A stretch of DNA of 64,000 nucleotides, from contig OX453281.1 in NCBI GenBank assembly GCA_949710005.1, positions 25,632,362-25,696,361 on the forward strand. Direction: 5' to 3'. The notes under the pieces were generated by a model. It saw only the letters and a program-made list of their open reading frames with translations, did not search any database and was not told the DNA's origin. Positions 32,493 to 43,314 of this stretch are shown one piece after another (within the stretch, counting starts at the first letter, position 1; the number at the start of each line of letters is the position of its first letter). The DNA comes from Ricordea florida (lineage: Eukaryota > Cnidaria > Anthozoa > Corallimorpharia > Ricordeidae). The position numbers and the translations under genes were made by a program.

Positions 32493-33125
32493 CTATCTAG
32501 CCCAGTTCGACGCATGGACTCTCTCCATTGGAAGCTTAATTACAAACCCGCAAATTGTACCTTCCTTCATCAATGCCATTACACCCTGAGTCCCTTTTAC
32601 ACAGCTATCTGCGGTGTCGTAGGTTGAATAACATCCAGATGAATAATTCAGAATTACTCTTGAAACAGTATTCATATTTGACTAAGAACCTTTATCGTAT
32701 TGCGACCGACTATATTAAAAATTGGCAAACAATCGAAAGTGCCATTGGTTAGACTGTCCTTCCTCTTTCGTTTTCATTGTCAATATTAATTTCAGCTTCT
32801 TTCCTTGTACGGTAGCAAGAATTTATCTTTACATTAAACAAGTTTGAAGTATCAAGTCAAATTGCAATTATGGCAGGTATGGGTTCCGTAATATGGTATA
32901 ATTCTAGTCTGGGCATTAAGAAACTTGAAATTCTGTATTATTTACCCCTTGTGGTATTGCAACACTGAATAATGCTTCAATTCTGTCTTTGAACCTGTCA
33001 TTCCTATCAAATTCTAATTTGGCCTTCGGTGAGACGCCCGGTAGTGATAATACTTTAATTTCAGGAGGAATTGCTCTGAAGTTCTCGTTGATTGACCAAA
33101 TATTGCTTACAACTTCAAGGGATTT
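32493..33125 (-). CDS. unrecognised gene, two 3'-terminal exons
   Basis: Exon 33125-32946 follows an acceptor (gtaactag) and reads 60 codons (EVVSNIWSINENFRAIPP, LPGVSPKAKLEFDRNDRFKD, RIEALFSVAIPQG) to a donor gtaaat. Exon 32681-32493 follows an acceptor (ggttcttag) and reads 62 codons (VILNYSSGCYSTYDTADSC, VKGTQGVMALMKEGTICG) to TAG. Both junction phases are 0, so they join in frame into 122 residues. Composition is protein-like, with no low complexity. I do not recognise the family and no 5' exon was found. It could also be a decayed gene copy. Confidence 0.38.
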
Positions 33126-33743
33126 CTAGTTACATTTCTAGTTTAATTCGTGATGCTGGTAAGCAATACAAGTACCATCTTAAACTCTTTACCACAGTAT
33201 TCTGTTGAATTTGCATAACGGAGAATTATTATTTTGACAATTGAAGTAGTCCAGTTCGTATAAATGAGTTAAGTTTAGAATTAAAATGTAATAAAATATA
33301 ATGTGTAGTAATGTATAATAATGTGTTATGGTGATCACAACAATAATTCGAAGCTCGATCATGCAAAGAGTACAGAGCGCGGGGGACATCAGAACGTTCG
33401 CATGATACAAACATATGTTGGGCCACCTAGTTGCCAAGACATGGCTAAGATATTCGCAATTTTTCATCGAGCTAGCAGGAAAGAACCAACAATCACGCCT
33501 AATTGGACAAAATGGGTAATTGAACTCAGTTCCTAGCGAGTATCTTTCGACAATAGGACGGTAATTGATAATTTACAAGTATAATTTACATAGAATAGAT
33601 CGTGAAAGAAACTGCATAAATTAAAAAGAACAACCAAATACCAAACAAACTACAGGATATTTGTCCAAGGAACCTAGTTTAATAGCCTTGCCCCCATGAG
33701 TCTCCTATAGCTCAGTGGTAGAGCGTCTGAACTAGTCAACGGA

Positions 33744-34124
33744 TGGCCTACTCTGGCGCCTTACGTCGCCGTAACTTTGGGCGACTTTAGGCGATTCAAG
33801 GCGACTTAAGCAAAATTGACAAAAAACAAACATGGCGACTTAAGGAGACTCAATGCGACTTAGGCGACTTTACGGGGACGGACCATTAGAAAAGTGATGG
33901 GGGGGGGGTGGGGAATTTTCAGCTTGCACGAATTTTTTTTTTTTCGCTCACTGCTTGTGCAGGAATTTTTTTTTTCAGGTGAACCCCTCTGCACGAATTT
34001 TTTTACCTTCTTCTTTGCATGAATTTTTTTTCTTGGCATTTTCCCTTGCATGAATTTTTTTTTGGTTTCCCTCCCCCATCACTTTTCTAATGGTCCGTCC
34101 CTTAGGTCCCAGAGTAGGCCCCAT
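33744..34124. mobile_element. TIR element inserted in the SINE
   Basis: Ends tggcctactctgg and ccagagtaggccccat are near-perfect inverted repeats. The flanking cgga (33740-33743 and 34125-34128) is a likely 4-bp target duplication. Apart from its own MITE insert it is about 150 bp, rich in the phrase ggcgactta(a/g). Non-coding. Confidence 0.6.
33875..34101 (-). mobile_element. MITE copy 2 (gggacggaccattag family)
   Basis: 227 bp with the same inverted ends as copy 1 and the reverse internal order (ttttcagcttgcacgaatttttt ...). Right flank TTA; the left flank acg does not match, so the target duplication is decayed or absent. One internal block (cttccttctgcat) is missing compared with copy 4. 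Confidence 0.85.
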
Positions 34125-34392
34125 CGGAAAGTCGTAGGGTCGACTTCTATCTATCTATCGACTCAGATTCCCTTTTTTCAGAATTTGCCTGTGACAGTGT
34201 CGAAAAATACACCTTTCACAAATTTTACATGCTCAAAATAAAGCATCTTCATTATTTCAAACTACACAACATTTAAGTTTCATCAACGTACAAAAAAATA
34301 AAACCACACGTGCAAAATATAGTTTGGTTTTTTTCTTCCCATGCAAAATAATCACGTGAAATGACTGACTTTCAATTTTTCTGGCTAAATTT

Positions 34393-34502
34393 CAGAATAC
34401 CCCGCCACTTCATTAACATACTGATGAATAGCAATAGAGTCTATAGCCTCGTTCTTCAGAAGAAACCGACACATGTAAACAAAGTGGCGGGGTATTCTAA
34501 AG
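34393..34502. repeat. short foldback
   Basis: Arms cagaataccccgccacttc and aaagtggcggggtattctaaag are reverse complements about 85 bp apart. Confidence 0.6.
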
Positions 34503-34919
34503 TTGCTCCAGTTTTCTCAAAGGCGCGAGAGCACAATAGCAAAATTGCCCAGAGAAAATTGGAATAAAATACCGACAGGAAGAACGGAAAAATTCTACAT
34601 TTTGAAAGAAATTTCAGAACAAAATGAAACGAGCCTGCCACCATTGGAAAACAAATGGAGGAAAACAAATCCATCTTTTCACTGGTGCTATCCTCGTCGT
34701 TATCGTGGTTTTGGGTAAGCTTCCCAATATCTGATTAAGGACTACAGATTCCACGAAACAATGAGCAATCACATTTGCTAATTAACACGAGATTTCTGAT
34801 TGTTTCGAAGGGGCAAACTGTCAATCCTAACTCCAAGTTACATTAGGCATGTAGGAAAGTTGGGATTAAAGATTCTCCAAGAAGCAAATGCAGGTTTTTG
34901 ACTAAATGAAGGTGCAGTC

Positions 34920-35400
34920 CGGTCAATACGAAACCAAAAAACCGCCCAAAATATTACCTAAAACCGAAAAACTGCTATAGATTTCGAACAAAACCGAACA
35001 CCAAACACAAAACAAAGATTTTCATACCCCAATTTCCAAACTGATGTTCCCTAATCGATCTGATATATAGGTGATGTCTCGTCGAGTCTCAGTTCATATT
35101 TGAGGAAAATTAAAACTAACGAAAAGCTGTCCTATAGCTCTGAAAACCACCGCCAAATGTCTATAACTTAGACGTGAGATGATTCATAGAATAAAACTTG
35201 CAACAGCCAGTAATTTGTCGAACACCAAATCCGGAAAACCCTTTTGTATTTTTAATTGCCGAAATTGAAAAGCAAATGCTAGAACAGAACTGAATAAAAA
35301 CCGCAAACCGAAACATGCGGGAAAATCGTTTAACCGACGTTTTTCAGCAAAAGACCAAAAACCGAAAAACCGACATAGAAATTGCCAAAACCTTAAAGCG
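34920..35400. repeat. degenerate A-rich (ccgaaaa) repeat
   Basis: The phrases aaaccgaaaa, aaaaaccgacat and gaaccgaaac recur irregularly. Probably low-complexity or an old repeat. No gene. Confidence 0.4.
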
Positions 35401-35569
35401 AAAACTCCAACGACCCTTCCTAAACGAGTTCAGTCGCTTTAGCCCAAAGACAATAAAACTATACTACGCCACGTAAACACCAAAACTGTAATTCGCAAAT
35501 GTTGTGGGGTTTATTTCTAAAGAAACTGGTGCTGTGGGTCGACTGTGGTCGGTGGGGAATTGAAGCAAA

Positions 35570-35793
35570 AGAAATTGGGATAATCAAACAAATTGATAAA
35601 GTAGGTTATACCATCGTAAGGTTAAAGGCAGGTGCTGACGTTAACAGCGTTAGCCGTTCGTCGGAGCGAATGTCAGCCATTTTCCATTAGCCATTCGCTC
35701 CGACGAAGGGCTAACGCTCGAAACGTCAGCACGTCCATTTTACCTTACGGTGGTATAATTACTTTATCAATTCGTTTGATTATCCCAATTTCT
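35570..35793. repeat. foldback MITE (cgttcgtcggagcgaatg family), copy 1
   Basis: Outer arms gaaattgggataatcaaac / gtttgattatcccaatttc with continuous pairing inward (gcaggtgctgacgtt / aacgtcagcac), and an inner stem cgtcggagcgaatg / cattcgctccgacg. A second copy is at about 63102-63370, and a partial relative lies near 38702-38800. Confidence 0.75.
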
Positions 35794-36525
35794 TGTGTTG
35801 ATTCGCAAAGTTCGCTTTTGCAAGTGAAAACAAACCTTTAGAGAAAAGTGAACGATACTTTGTGTCAAGTTTGCTAAGTTGAGCTGTACGCACAGCCATT
35901 CTTAATCCAGTTTTTTTTTTTATGATCTAGGACCTAATTTCGATCTAACAAGGTAGGCGCATTAAAAGCAGTATGGTAATGAAATCAAAGGCAGCATAAT
36001 GTGATAATCAAGAGCTAATGAACAGAAAGGGGGAAACAGATGCATTAACACAGTACCATGTAATGACGAGAAAGTATGAAAACGTTTATTCGAGACGCTT
36101 ATCCTTCTACACTTCAAGAGGAAGATGAAAACCGGAAAGCAATTATCTTAAATTCATAATCATTAATTTACCTTGTATTCGCACAAAGACAGCGAGCAGT
36201 CTGATTTTTTGCTTTAGATCGACATCCTCCGCGCGGTGTTACGGAAACAGCTGTGCATCGATCGCGCTGCGCACACAAAGAATCAGGAAAAAAAAGACAT
36301 TACTCGCGGTCTGATGTGTTAAAAAATTAATGTAAGGACTCAGGGGATGGCTGTTCCCAGCAGTGTCAGATTCGGATTAAGCTTGGAAAGTTACGTTTTA
36401 AGAAAGTATATTTTTGTATTGCAACGATAGCCGAGAAATTTTGCTTTCATTTCTCACTGTCTCCAGTTTAGTCTGCGACCAGTTCCCAGCGTAGACAGGT
36501 CACAGATTATACTGACTTTATTGTT

Positions 36526-36598
36526 TAGTTCAGCTGTTAACGCGTCGCACGGCCGTATTCGCAAGGTCGCGAGTTCGAAATCCATTACAGTACGTTCT
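36526..36598 (+). mobile_element. degenerate tRNA-like sequence (SINE remnant)
   Basis: tagttcagctgttaacgcg resembles an A box, and gcgagttcgaaatcc, 50 bp on, resembles a B box. Acceptor stem not evident. Confidence 0.35.
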
Positions 36599-37739
36599 TT
36601 TTCCAGGCTAAATCTTGAAGAAATATGTGAGAAATTTGTTGCAGTAAAGATGAACCTCTTATTAACCGATCGCAAGGGACATACTGGAAAATATTGACCT
36701 TAAGTCGTGGCAGTACGGACCGAGCGCCGCGAGGCCCTTACAAAAACGACCGAAGGTCGACCGAAGGTTGATTTTCACCAGTACGTACGGCCCGAGCAAA
36801 CTGAGTCAGTTAGTTGCTTATTACATGGCAGTCGGACAGTGCTCGAAAATTTTGAATTTGCGGGCGATTTGTGAACAAAAACAGCACGGTCTATACCCAT
36901 TCCGTTTGACAAAATCCAGACTTAAAAGCCGGAAAGCAATCAGAACGCTCATATTTTCCTCAAGACCAAGAATCACTGGAAAGTCTGAGAGCCAATATCC
37001 ACAATCGTCCAATCAGAATTGTTCATCTCTGGTCAAGGGCCAATATTTTTAAAATATCTGACCGGATAATGTCCCGATTTTCGTCTTTTAAATCACACTA
37101 GTGGAAAGTATGAACCACGTTTTTAGCAAAAATCAATGAAAAACTCCAGAATGGATAGCGAACACCGATATTCCCTGTTTCGATCATGAAATCTCCAGCG
37201 CAGTCAGTGCATCCTTCACTGAGTATGGAAATCCTATCGCAGTTTCTAATAGTGTAACTAGTAAAATCTCTTATTGAAAAAGCTTGCTTGGGACGGATAC
37301 TGGGAGAGTATCGGTCCTCGGTCTTTGTCAGTGTACGAGCCATGTAGATCTAGACATCATCTATAGCTTTTCAGCGCTAGAACTGCGTTTTCGTGTCAAA
37401 TTTTCCTGTTTTTTTTTTCCGCCAGATTTTTCAGTTCTTCGTGTCAACGTATAAAAAATAAAACAATCATCTTGACATTTTGTGGAAAATCTCTTGATTT
37501 TAGGCAACTTAATTGTTAATTGACTTATTGTTTGTTGGCTAAATATCAAACAATATTTCGCCCTCCAGGGGTCTGTGGATAATTATTAGATTACTGTGCT
37601 AGCAGGTGAGATTTGTGCTCCCTACAGGGAACACTTAACGGTCTCTATCAATGCTAATAGTTCCGTGTAACAAGTAGATGGTCAGCATTACGTTGAATGG
37701 AACCATACTGATCGTGCCCATGAAATAATTAAGGTGGCC

Positions 37740-37880
37740 TATATGTACACAACTTAAGCAGCTGTGAAATGAAAGCCTGAAAAAATTCAGCTAGGCCTGA
37801 ACGGGATTCGAACCCATGACCTCTGCGATACCGGTGTAGTTCTGCATACAGTGTGCGACATGGTTGTAGCAATTGTTATC
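37740..37880 (-). mobile_element. tRNA-derived SINE remnant
   Basis: On the minus strand ggtcatgggttcgaatcccg (B box/T arm) at about 37805-37825 is preceded by a degenerate A-box side. Same layout as SINE heads elsewhere in the window. Confidence 0.45.
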
Positions 37881-39393
37881 TGCGTTTGAAACCATGCTGT
37901 GTAACCATTCTTTGCAGGAATAATCAGTATTGCTGAATACTGACCTGCTAGTCGCCTGGCTTGTTCTAACTGTGCCCCTAACTCAAAACAGCGAATTTTC
38001 TAGGTCATTGTTCTCGTACCTCGGTTTTCGTAAAGCTGCACACACAACGATTTCCTAAATATGCTGTTTACGTCAACGAAATCAGCTTCCTTTCCTAGTC
38101 TTCCGTCATTTAATGGACTCACATCTATTACAAATTCAAACACCCCTAAAGGAAGCCTTAAGGAGACGGAAATTGGAAGAAAATTTGCAAAATCAGCATA
38201 ATTTTGTTTACATATGGATGCTAGAACCTTAAAAACGAGACATCGTTTCTAAATTAATAATTTTCTTGTCGTTCTTTCTCGCTGACGTTTTCAAGAAGCG
38301 CTTTTACCTTAAGTCCGTTTTGAGAAAATATTGTAAAAAAATAAAAGAATTCATAGATTCACTGCAAAGTAGATGAACGAGCCCATGGTACTTGACTTAA
38401 AAGCCCGCGATAAAGCTGAAAGAAAGGCATTTGTCTTATGAAGTACGATTGAGGATAGTAGTCAACAGCTTAACAAATCCTAACACGAGTGAACGTTGGT
38501 TACAAAGCAAGTGATCTAGAGATAGATACTGTACGCTGTTAAGCTGCACTAAAGAATTCACGTCGGAAAAAAATATCATAGATTGTTTGTCTTTTTCGCG
38601 CATTTCAAATCCACTAGACTGTAATCTACAACTGAGGGCCATTGTCTTTGAATGTCGGCTAAATATGTCAATAGACGAAAGCAATCTCCTAAGAAATAAG
38701 TTGATCAAACGAGTTGATATCTACCAATTTTACCACGGTAAAATTGAAAAGGAAAGCTAACGTTTTGAGCGTCAGCCTTTCGTCATAGCGTAAATTGTGA
38801 GAATTCTGAAAGAAATCCTTAGACTAAGCTTTTATCAGAAAATCGAGCGAGCTCTCTTGAAACCAATAAGTAGCGAAGGTTTGCGTAATTGTTCTTCGTG
38901 ATACAACGAGGGAAGACAGATCTTATCTTAGAACCTTTTAATGTTTTACTCCTCAGCTTTCTTCTGACCAACGCGGTTTTTCGGTTTTTAATGATAAGTG
39001 TTTTGTCTTCCATACGAAAATTAGAAGCTCAAAAATCCCGGTATTTACAACTTTTTATTGCATCGTGGACACTATAACAGTAACTCATCAGTTTCAAATA
39101 CGCCGATAATCGTGTTCCTGTGTATGTTTTCCTCCACAAAAACATTGAATTGTTACTTCGCCATCGGCTTCATTTGCAATTGAAATTATTTTTCGCCAAT
39201 TAATACGGATATAGGAAATTCACCTGTCCGTCTGGCGGTAGTTTCGCCATTTGATTGGCTAAACAACAAAGAAAACCCACACTGCCGCTGGAAGCCATCA
39301 CGGTGCACTTTTTCGAGCATGTTGCTAATAAATAATATACGTTCACACGTATAAAATTTTATAAGAAAGTTTCAAGGTTGACAAACCATAAAT

Positions 39394-39482
39394 ATGGCAA
39401 ATGGAGGCGTAAACCGAAGATCTTTACATGGCGTTCCCAAGCTGTTTCCTCCACTGCATCCGAATTTAGCAAGTCATCCAAG
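39394..39482 (+). CDS. putative first coding exon, unrecognised
   Basis: ATG in a favourable context (aatATGGCA) opens 29 codons plus two bases (MANGGVNRRSLHGVPKLF, then PPLHPNLASHP), ending at a consensus-like donor (ag|gtagag). No family recognised. It ends in phase 2, as does exon 1 of the downstream KCNT gene, and its last bases (AG) would also complete an Arg codon at that gene's exon 2. This fits an alternative first exon but does not prove it. Confidence 0.25.
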
Positions 39483-40609
39483 GTAGAGTAAAAAGCAGCG
39501 CGTTTTGTATTTCTGTTACTGGTAACCATATAAACAGATCTATGTTAGTATGTGTGGGAGTGATGATGCGAATTCCTGGCTTTTCAGTTCGCCAAAATGA
39601 CAATTTATCATTGGAACCCTATAGAGGTTAACTCGCTCGCTCGGGCTTTTCATTCACCGACTCCTCGCATTTTCACACTGAATACAATCACCTGACTTAA
39701 GCTCTTGTGGACCAAACCAAAAACGACTTGTTCAACTCATGTACAGCGCATAAAACACAGGCATTTCAAGCCCGATACACCCTAGGTAATTTACTTCTTC
39801 GCTTCTCAGCGTCGGATCAGCATGCCATAATTTTCAACCAATGCCTGTTGCAAATGTCGTTCGACACTTTTCCTTATTTTTCCTGAGAAGTAAAAAAGTA
39901 AATTCGGCATTGATATTGCTATTCCTGTTATTATATCACGTTTGTGGATGGGAAGTCAGGCTCGGATTGTTTTCCTACAGTGATAAGGCATTTTTAATTT
40001 AGAAAGAGGAAAATGCAGGTGCGTTTGAGTTCGGAGAAGTTTCAACCATACAGATCAGACTGCCGCGGGAAACATATCCACAGCTGTACCTCAAACGGTT
40101 ATGTGCCGTCTAAAACTGGCCCCGCTTTCGCTTTGCTGCAGCTAAATCTTAGAACCGTGATGGTCATTTTTCAAAACATCCATGTTTGCGTTAAAATTAT
40201 GTTCCAATCTCCCAGATGTCGATAATGACTTTAATATTTTGAGCATGCAACTGCAGCTTATCAAGCAGCATCTGATTTTACGATAAGTTCATTTATTATG
40301 TAAAAACAATTGCCGGATTAAGTTTGGTGTGCAACGAAGAATAGACAGTGTTGCAAGAATCAATTAACAGAATCCTTCGGCGTATTTTTCCTTTGCTTGC
40401 ATATTATAATCAGAGAACTCAAGCTGTCACGCTTGGAACGAACAACCTAATATTTCAAGTTGATATTACAGGTGGCACTGTTTATCTTTCATCCGTTTAA
40501 CTGGACTGTTTTTATATCGAGAATATCAGACATTTCATAACTCTCTTAAGGTTATGACAAGTAGCAACATCAGAATTTATGGTTGAGATTCTGGCGAAAA
40601 ACTGACTTC

Positions 40610-41400
40610 GTAATGTGACCATTCTTTTGAAAGCTATTAAACAGTAAAGTGGTTTTGTTCATTTTGTTTTACTATATATTATGGTTATAACGTTTTCATC
40701 TTTGAAAAGCTCCTGTACTGTTAGTACTGTACTGTGGTACTGTTTGTTCTATTATGAGGTGGGTTTCTAACGTTTCCATCTGTGGATCGAACCATGACCA
40801 TTCAATGGAAAGCTACGGAACAGTACTGTACTGCGGTAATGTTTGTTTTACTATAAAGTGTGGTTCTAACTTTTTCATCTGTGGACCAAACCATGCAATG
40901 TGACCATTCTATGGAAAGCTACTGAACAGTCCTGTACTGTGGTACTGTTTGTCTTACTATACAGTGTGGTTCTAACTTTTTCATCTGTGGATCAAACCAT
41001 GCAGTGTGACCATTCCATGGAAAGCTACTGAACAGTACTGTACTGTGGTACTGTTTGTTTTACTATACAGTGTGGTTCTAACTTTTTCATCTGTGGATCA
41101 AACCATGCAGTGTGACCATTCTTTGTAAAGCAACTGAACAGTACTGTACTGTGGTACTTTTTGTTTACTAGACATTGTGGTTCTAATCCGTTTTCATCTG
41201 TGGATCAAACCATGCAGTGTGACCATTCCATGGAAAGCTACTGAACAGTACTGTACTGTGGTACTGTTTGTTTTACTATACAGTGTGGTTCTAACTTTTT
41301 CATCAGTGGATCAAACCATGCACTGTGACCATTCTTTACAAAGCTACTGAACAGTACTGCCTGTGGTACTGTTTGTTTTACTATACAGTGTGGCGCACAC
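40610..41400 (+). repeat. satellite array S, plus orientation, ~106-bp unit
   Basis: About seven units. Anchor gaccatt occurs at 40796, 40902, 41008, 41114, 41221 and 41327 (spacing 106-107), with a more diverged first unit near 40617. Each unit contains agtactgtactgtggtactg, ttttactatacagtgtggtt and catctgtggatcaaaccatg. Confidence 0.9.
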
Positions 41401-41961
41401 TTTGGAAATCTACTTAAATTCAGCGTTTCTCGAAAGAGGCGGAACGGTTGGGGCCGATTTCGGGCAAAATAATTGAAAGATACCTTCAAATAAAAGCCAG
41501 GTTTCTACTCATCAAACCTTCCCGTCTGATAGAAAGAGAATTTTACAATTTTACAAGCGAATTGCACCTAGTGCACCCCGTACATGCAAACCTAACCGAA
41601 CAATATGACGCACGCTCATTGTTCATTTCACATCCCTGTTTTCTTTGATGTGTCTTTGAGAGAAGAAAATCCGGTTTTCTGGGAAGAAACTAATTTCTTC
41701 TTTTCCAAACTACATTCTAGAACTGATTCCTCGAATTTTTCCCCCACGCGATTAAGCTCCGCGGGCCTGAGTGTTTAGCGCGAAAAACACGTGGCACTCG
41801 CATCAGGATCTCGAAAGACCAGGAAACAAGGTAGTCTGTGTACAGCCGCTCCTTCCCCTCAAAAAAAAAAAAAATAATCCGGAAAGGACGCTCGTTTCCC
41901 AATTTTTTTGGAGGGGAGGAGCGGCTCTACACAGGCTCGAAATAAGGAGGCACATTTGTAA
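41401..41961. other. non-coding spacer with a hairpin
   Basis: No gene. At 41836-41934 ctgtgtacagccgctcc and ggagcggctctacacag form a hairpin with a roughly 65-bp loop containing an A-run. The phrase ggagcggctc is shared with the repeat near 16200. Confidence 0.5.
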
Positions 41962-42229
41962 GGAACGGACCATTAGAAAAGTGATGGGGTGGGGGGGTGG
42001 GGAAAAAACCAAAAAAAAATCATGCAAGGGAAAATGCCAAGAAAAAAATTCATGCAAAGAAGAAGGTAAAAAAAAAAATGCAGAAGGAAGGTCCAATTGT
42101 GAGTTTTTCACACGTAGTAAAAAAAATTCGTGCAGAGGGGTTCAGAGAGCGAAAAAAAAATATTCGTGCAAGCTGAAAATTCCCCACCCCCCCCCCCCCC
42201 CCCCCATCACTTTTCTAATGGTCCGTCCC
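41962..42229 (+). mobile_element. MITE copy 3 (gggacggaccattag family)
   Basis: 268 bp; ends ggaacggaccattag / ctaatggtccgtcc, flanked by TAA on both sides. Internal A-run plus ttcatgca/ttcgtgca array as in copy 1, with a long C-run before the right end. Confidence 0.87.
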
Positions 42230-42309
42230 TAAGTAGGGGTGGTTTCAGCCCGAACCCGGTGTTTGTAACTTACCTCAAAGCAGTGTTTTTGAACATCTCG
42301 TTTCGTAAG

Positions 42310-42605
42310 TGAGGATTTGATCTTAGCAAGTGCGATTCGTTTGGTTTCGAGTGCAATTTGGAATAAATGAGCACAAGTATATTTTTCAAAGAAAGCAAAA
42401 ATTGCACGAGCCTGTAGGGCGAGTGCAATTTGTTGTCTTTGAAAAAATTTTCGAATGCATTTTTATACAAAATTGAACTCGAAATCATTTGATTTTCCGT
42501 TAATCATATACATGCACAAATTTGATTTCAAATTCTGCTCTCAATTTGTACTTTCTGCAATCAATTTCAACTTTCTGTTCTGTTTGGGATTTATTAACGT
42601 GCTCT
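42310..42605. repeat. dispersed repeat (gagtgcaatttgg family), copy 1
   Basis: Shares gagtgcaatttgg, ttgcacgagcctgtagggcg and ctgcaatcaatttcaacttt with 63429-63712; a short piece occurs at 62249-62335. Foldback in structure, non-coding. Confidence 0.65.
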
Positions 42606-42823
42606 TGGTTGAAGATCTTTTTCAAAATGGCGACGTATGGGCGCTTTTAGCGAAGTTTTGCAAGAAAATTGAGTATTGTGGTGTTTTTTTTCACCGACAC
42701 ATGATTTGTTTATTATGATTTTTACTAAAACAATTGGATTATTCGCTCTCGATTTCTATGAATTGATAGTTGATTCGGCCTTCGGCCCCATATAAAACTC
42801 GCGCGCTCATAATCTAATTGTTA

Positions 42824-43117
42824 GGGACGGACCATTAGAAAAGTGATGGGGGGGGGGGGTGGGGAATTTTCAGCTTGCACGAACTTTTTTTTCGCTCCCT
42901 GCTTGTGCAGGATTTTTTTTTTCAGGTGAACCCCTCTGCACGAATTTTTTTCACTACGTGTGAAAAAGTCACAATTGGACCTTCCTTCTGCATGAGTTTT
43001 TTTTTACCTTCTTCTTTGCATGAATTTTTTTTCTTGGCATTTTCCCTTGCATGAAATTTTTTTTGTTTTTGTTTTTTTCCCCACCCCTCCCCCATCACTT
43101 TTCTAATGGTCCGTCCC
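42824..43117 (-). mobile_element. MITE copy 4 (gggacggaccattag family)
   Basis: 294 bp, TTA target duplication on both sides, opposite internal orientation to copies 1 and 3. The most complete copy together with copy 1. Confidence 0.88.
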
Positions 43118-43314
43118 TTAATTATAACCCTTCACTTGCATCTTGGCAATATTTAAAACTGACTTGTTTCATCAGCTGGTATCGGGATCTCTTGTGGTAC
43201 GATCTTTCCAACTGTATTTGCAATCACCAGATAATTACAACAGTTCAGGGCACTACACGCTCGGATACTGGGAAAATACAGACTTTCGTCGGAGCAGTTG
43301 ATTGTTAGTTATCA

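Larger units (their letters stand above)
33668..34255 (+). mobile_element. tRNA-derived SINE copy 2, split by nested insertions
   Basis: The head tctcctatagctcagtgg-tagagcgtctgaa is interrupted at 33744 and resumes at about 34125 (cggaaagtcgtagggtcgac), followed by the shared body gaaaaatacacctttcac. Homologous to 17928-18100. Confidence 0.65.
35800..39393. other. non-coding with repeat traces, no gene supported
   Basis: Apart from two tRNA-like/SINE traces (listed separately) and a partial foldback near 38702-38800, I see no gene. Minus-strand frames at 36454-36675, 37098-37343 and 38436-38708 lack motifs and splice support. Confidence 0.4.

Noticed and set aside
33321..33536. Plus-strand frame (ERGGHQNVRMIQTYVGPP) and overlapping minus-strand frame
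   Set aside because: Neither strand shows splice sites or motifs; the two frames shadow each other.
37098..37343. Minus-strand 81-codon frame (MARTLTKTEDRYSPS)
   Set aside because: Has an ATG but no recognisable domain, splice partner or second copy; not enough for a gene call.
41771..42232. 153-codon plus-strand frame across MITE copy 3
   Set aside because: The translation is an artefact of A-runs and C-runs in the MITE.
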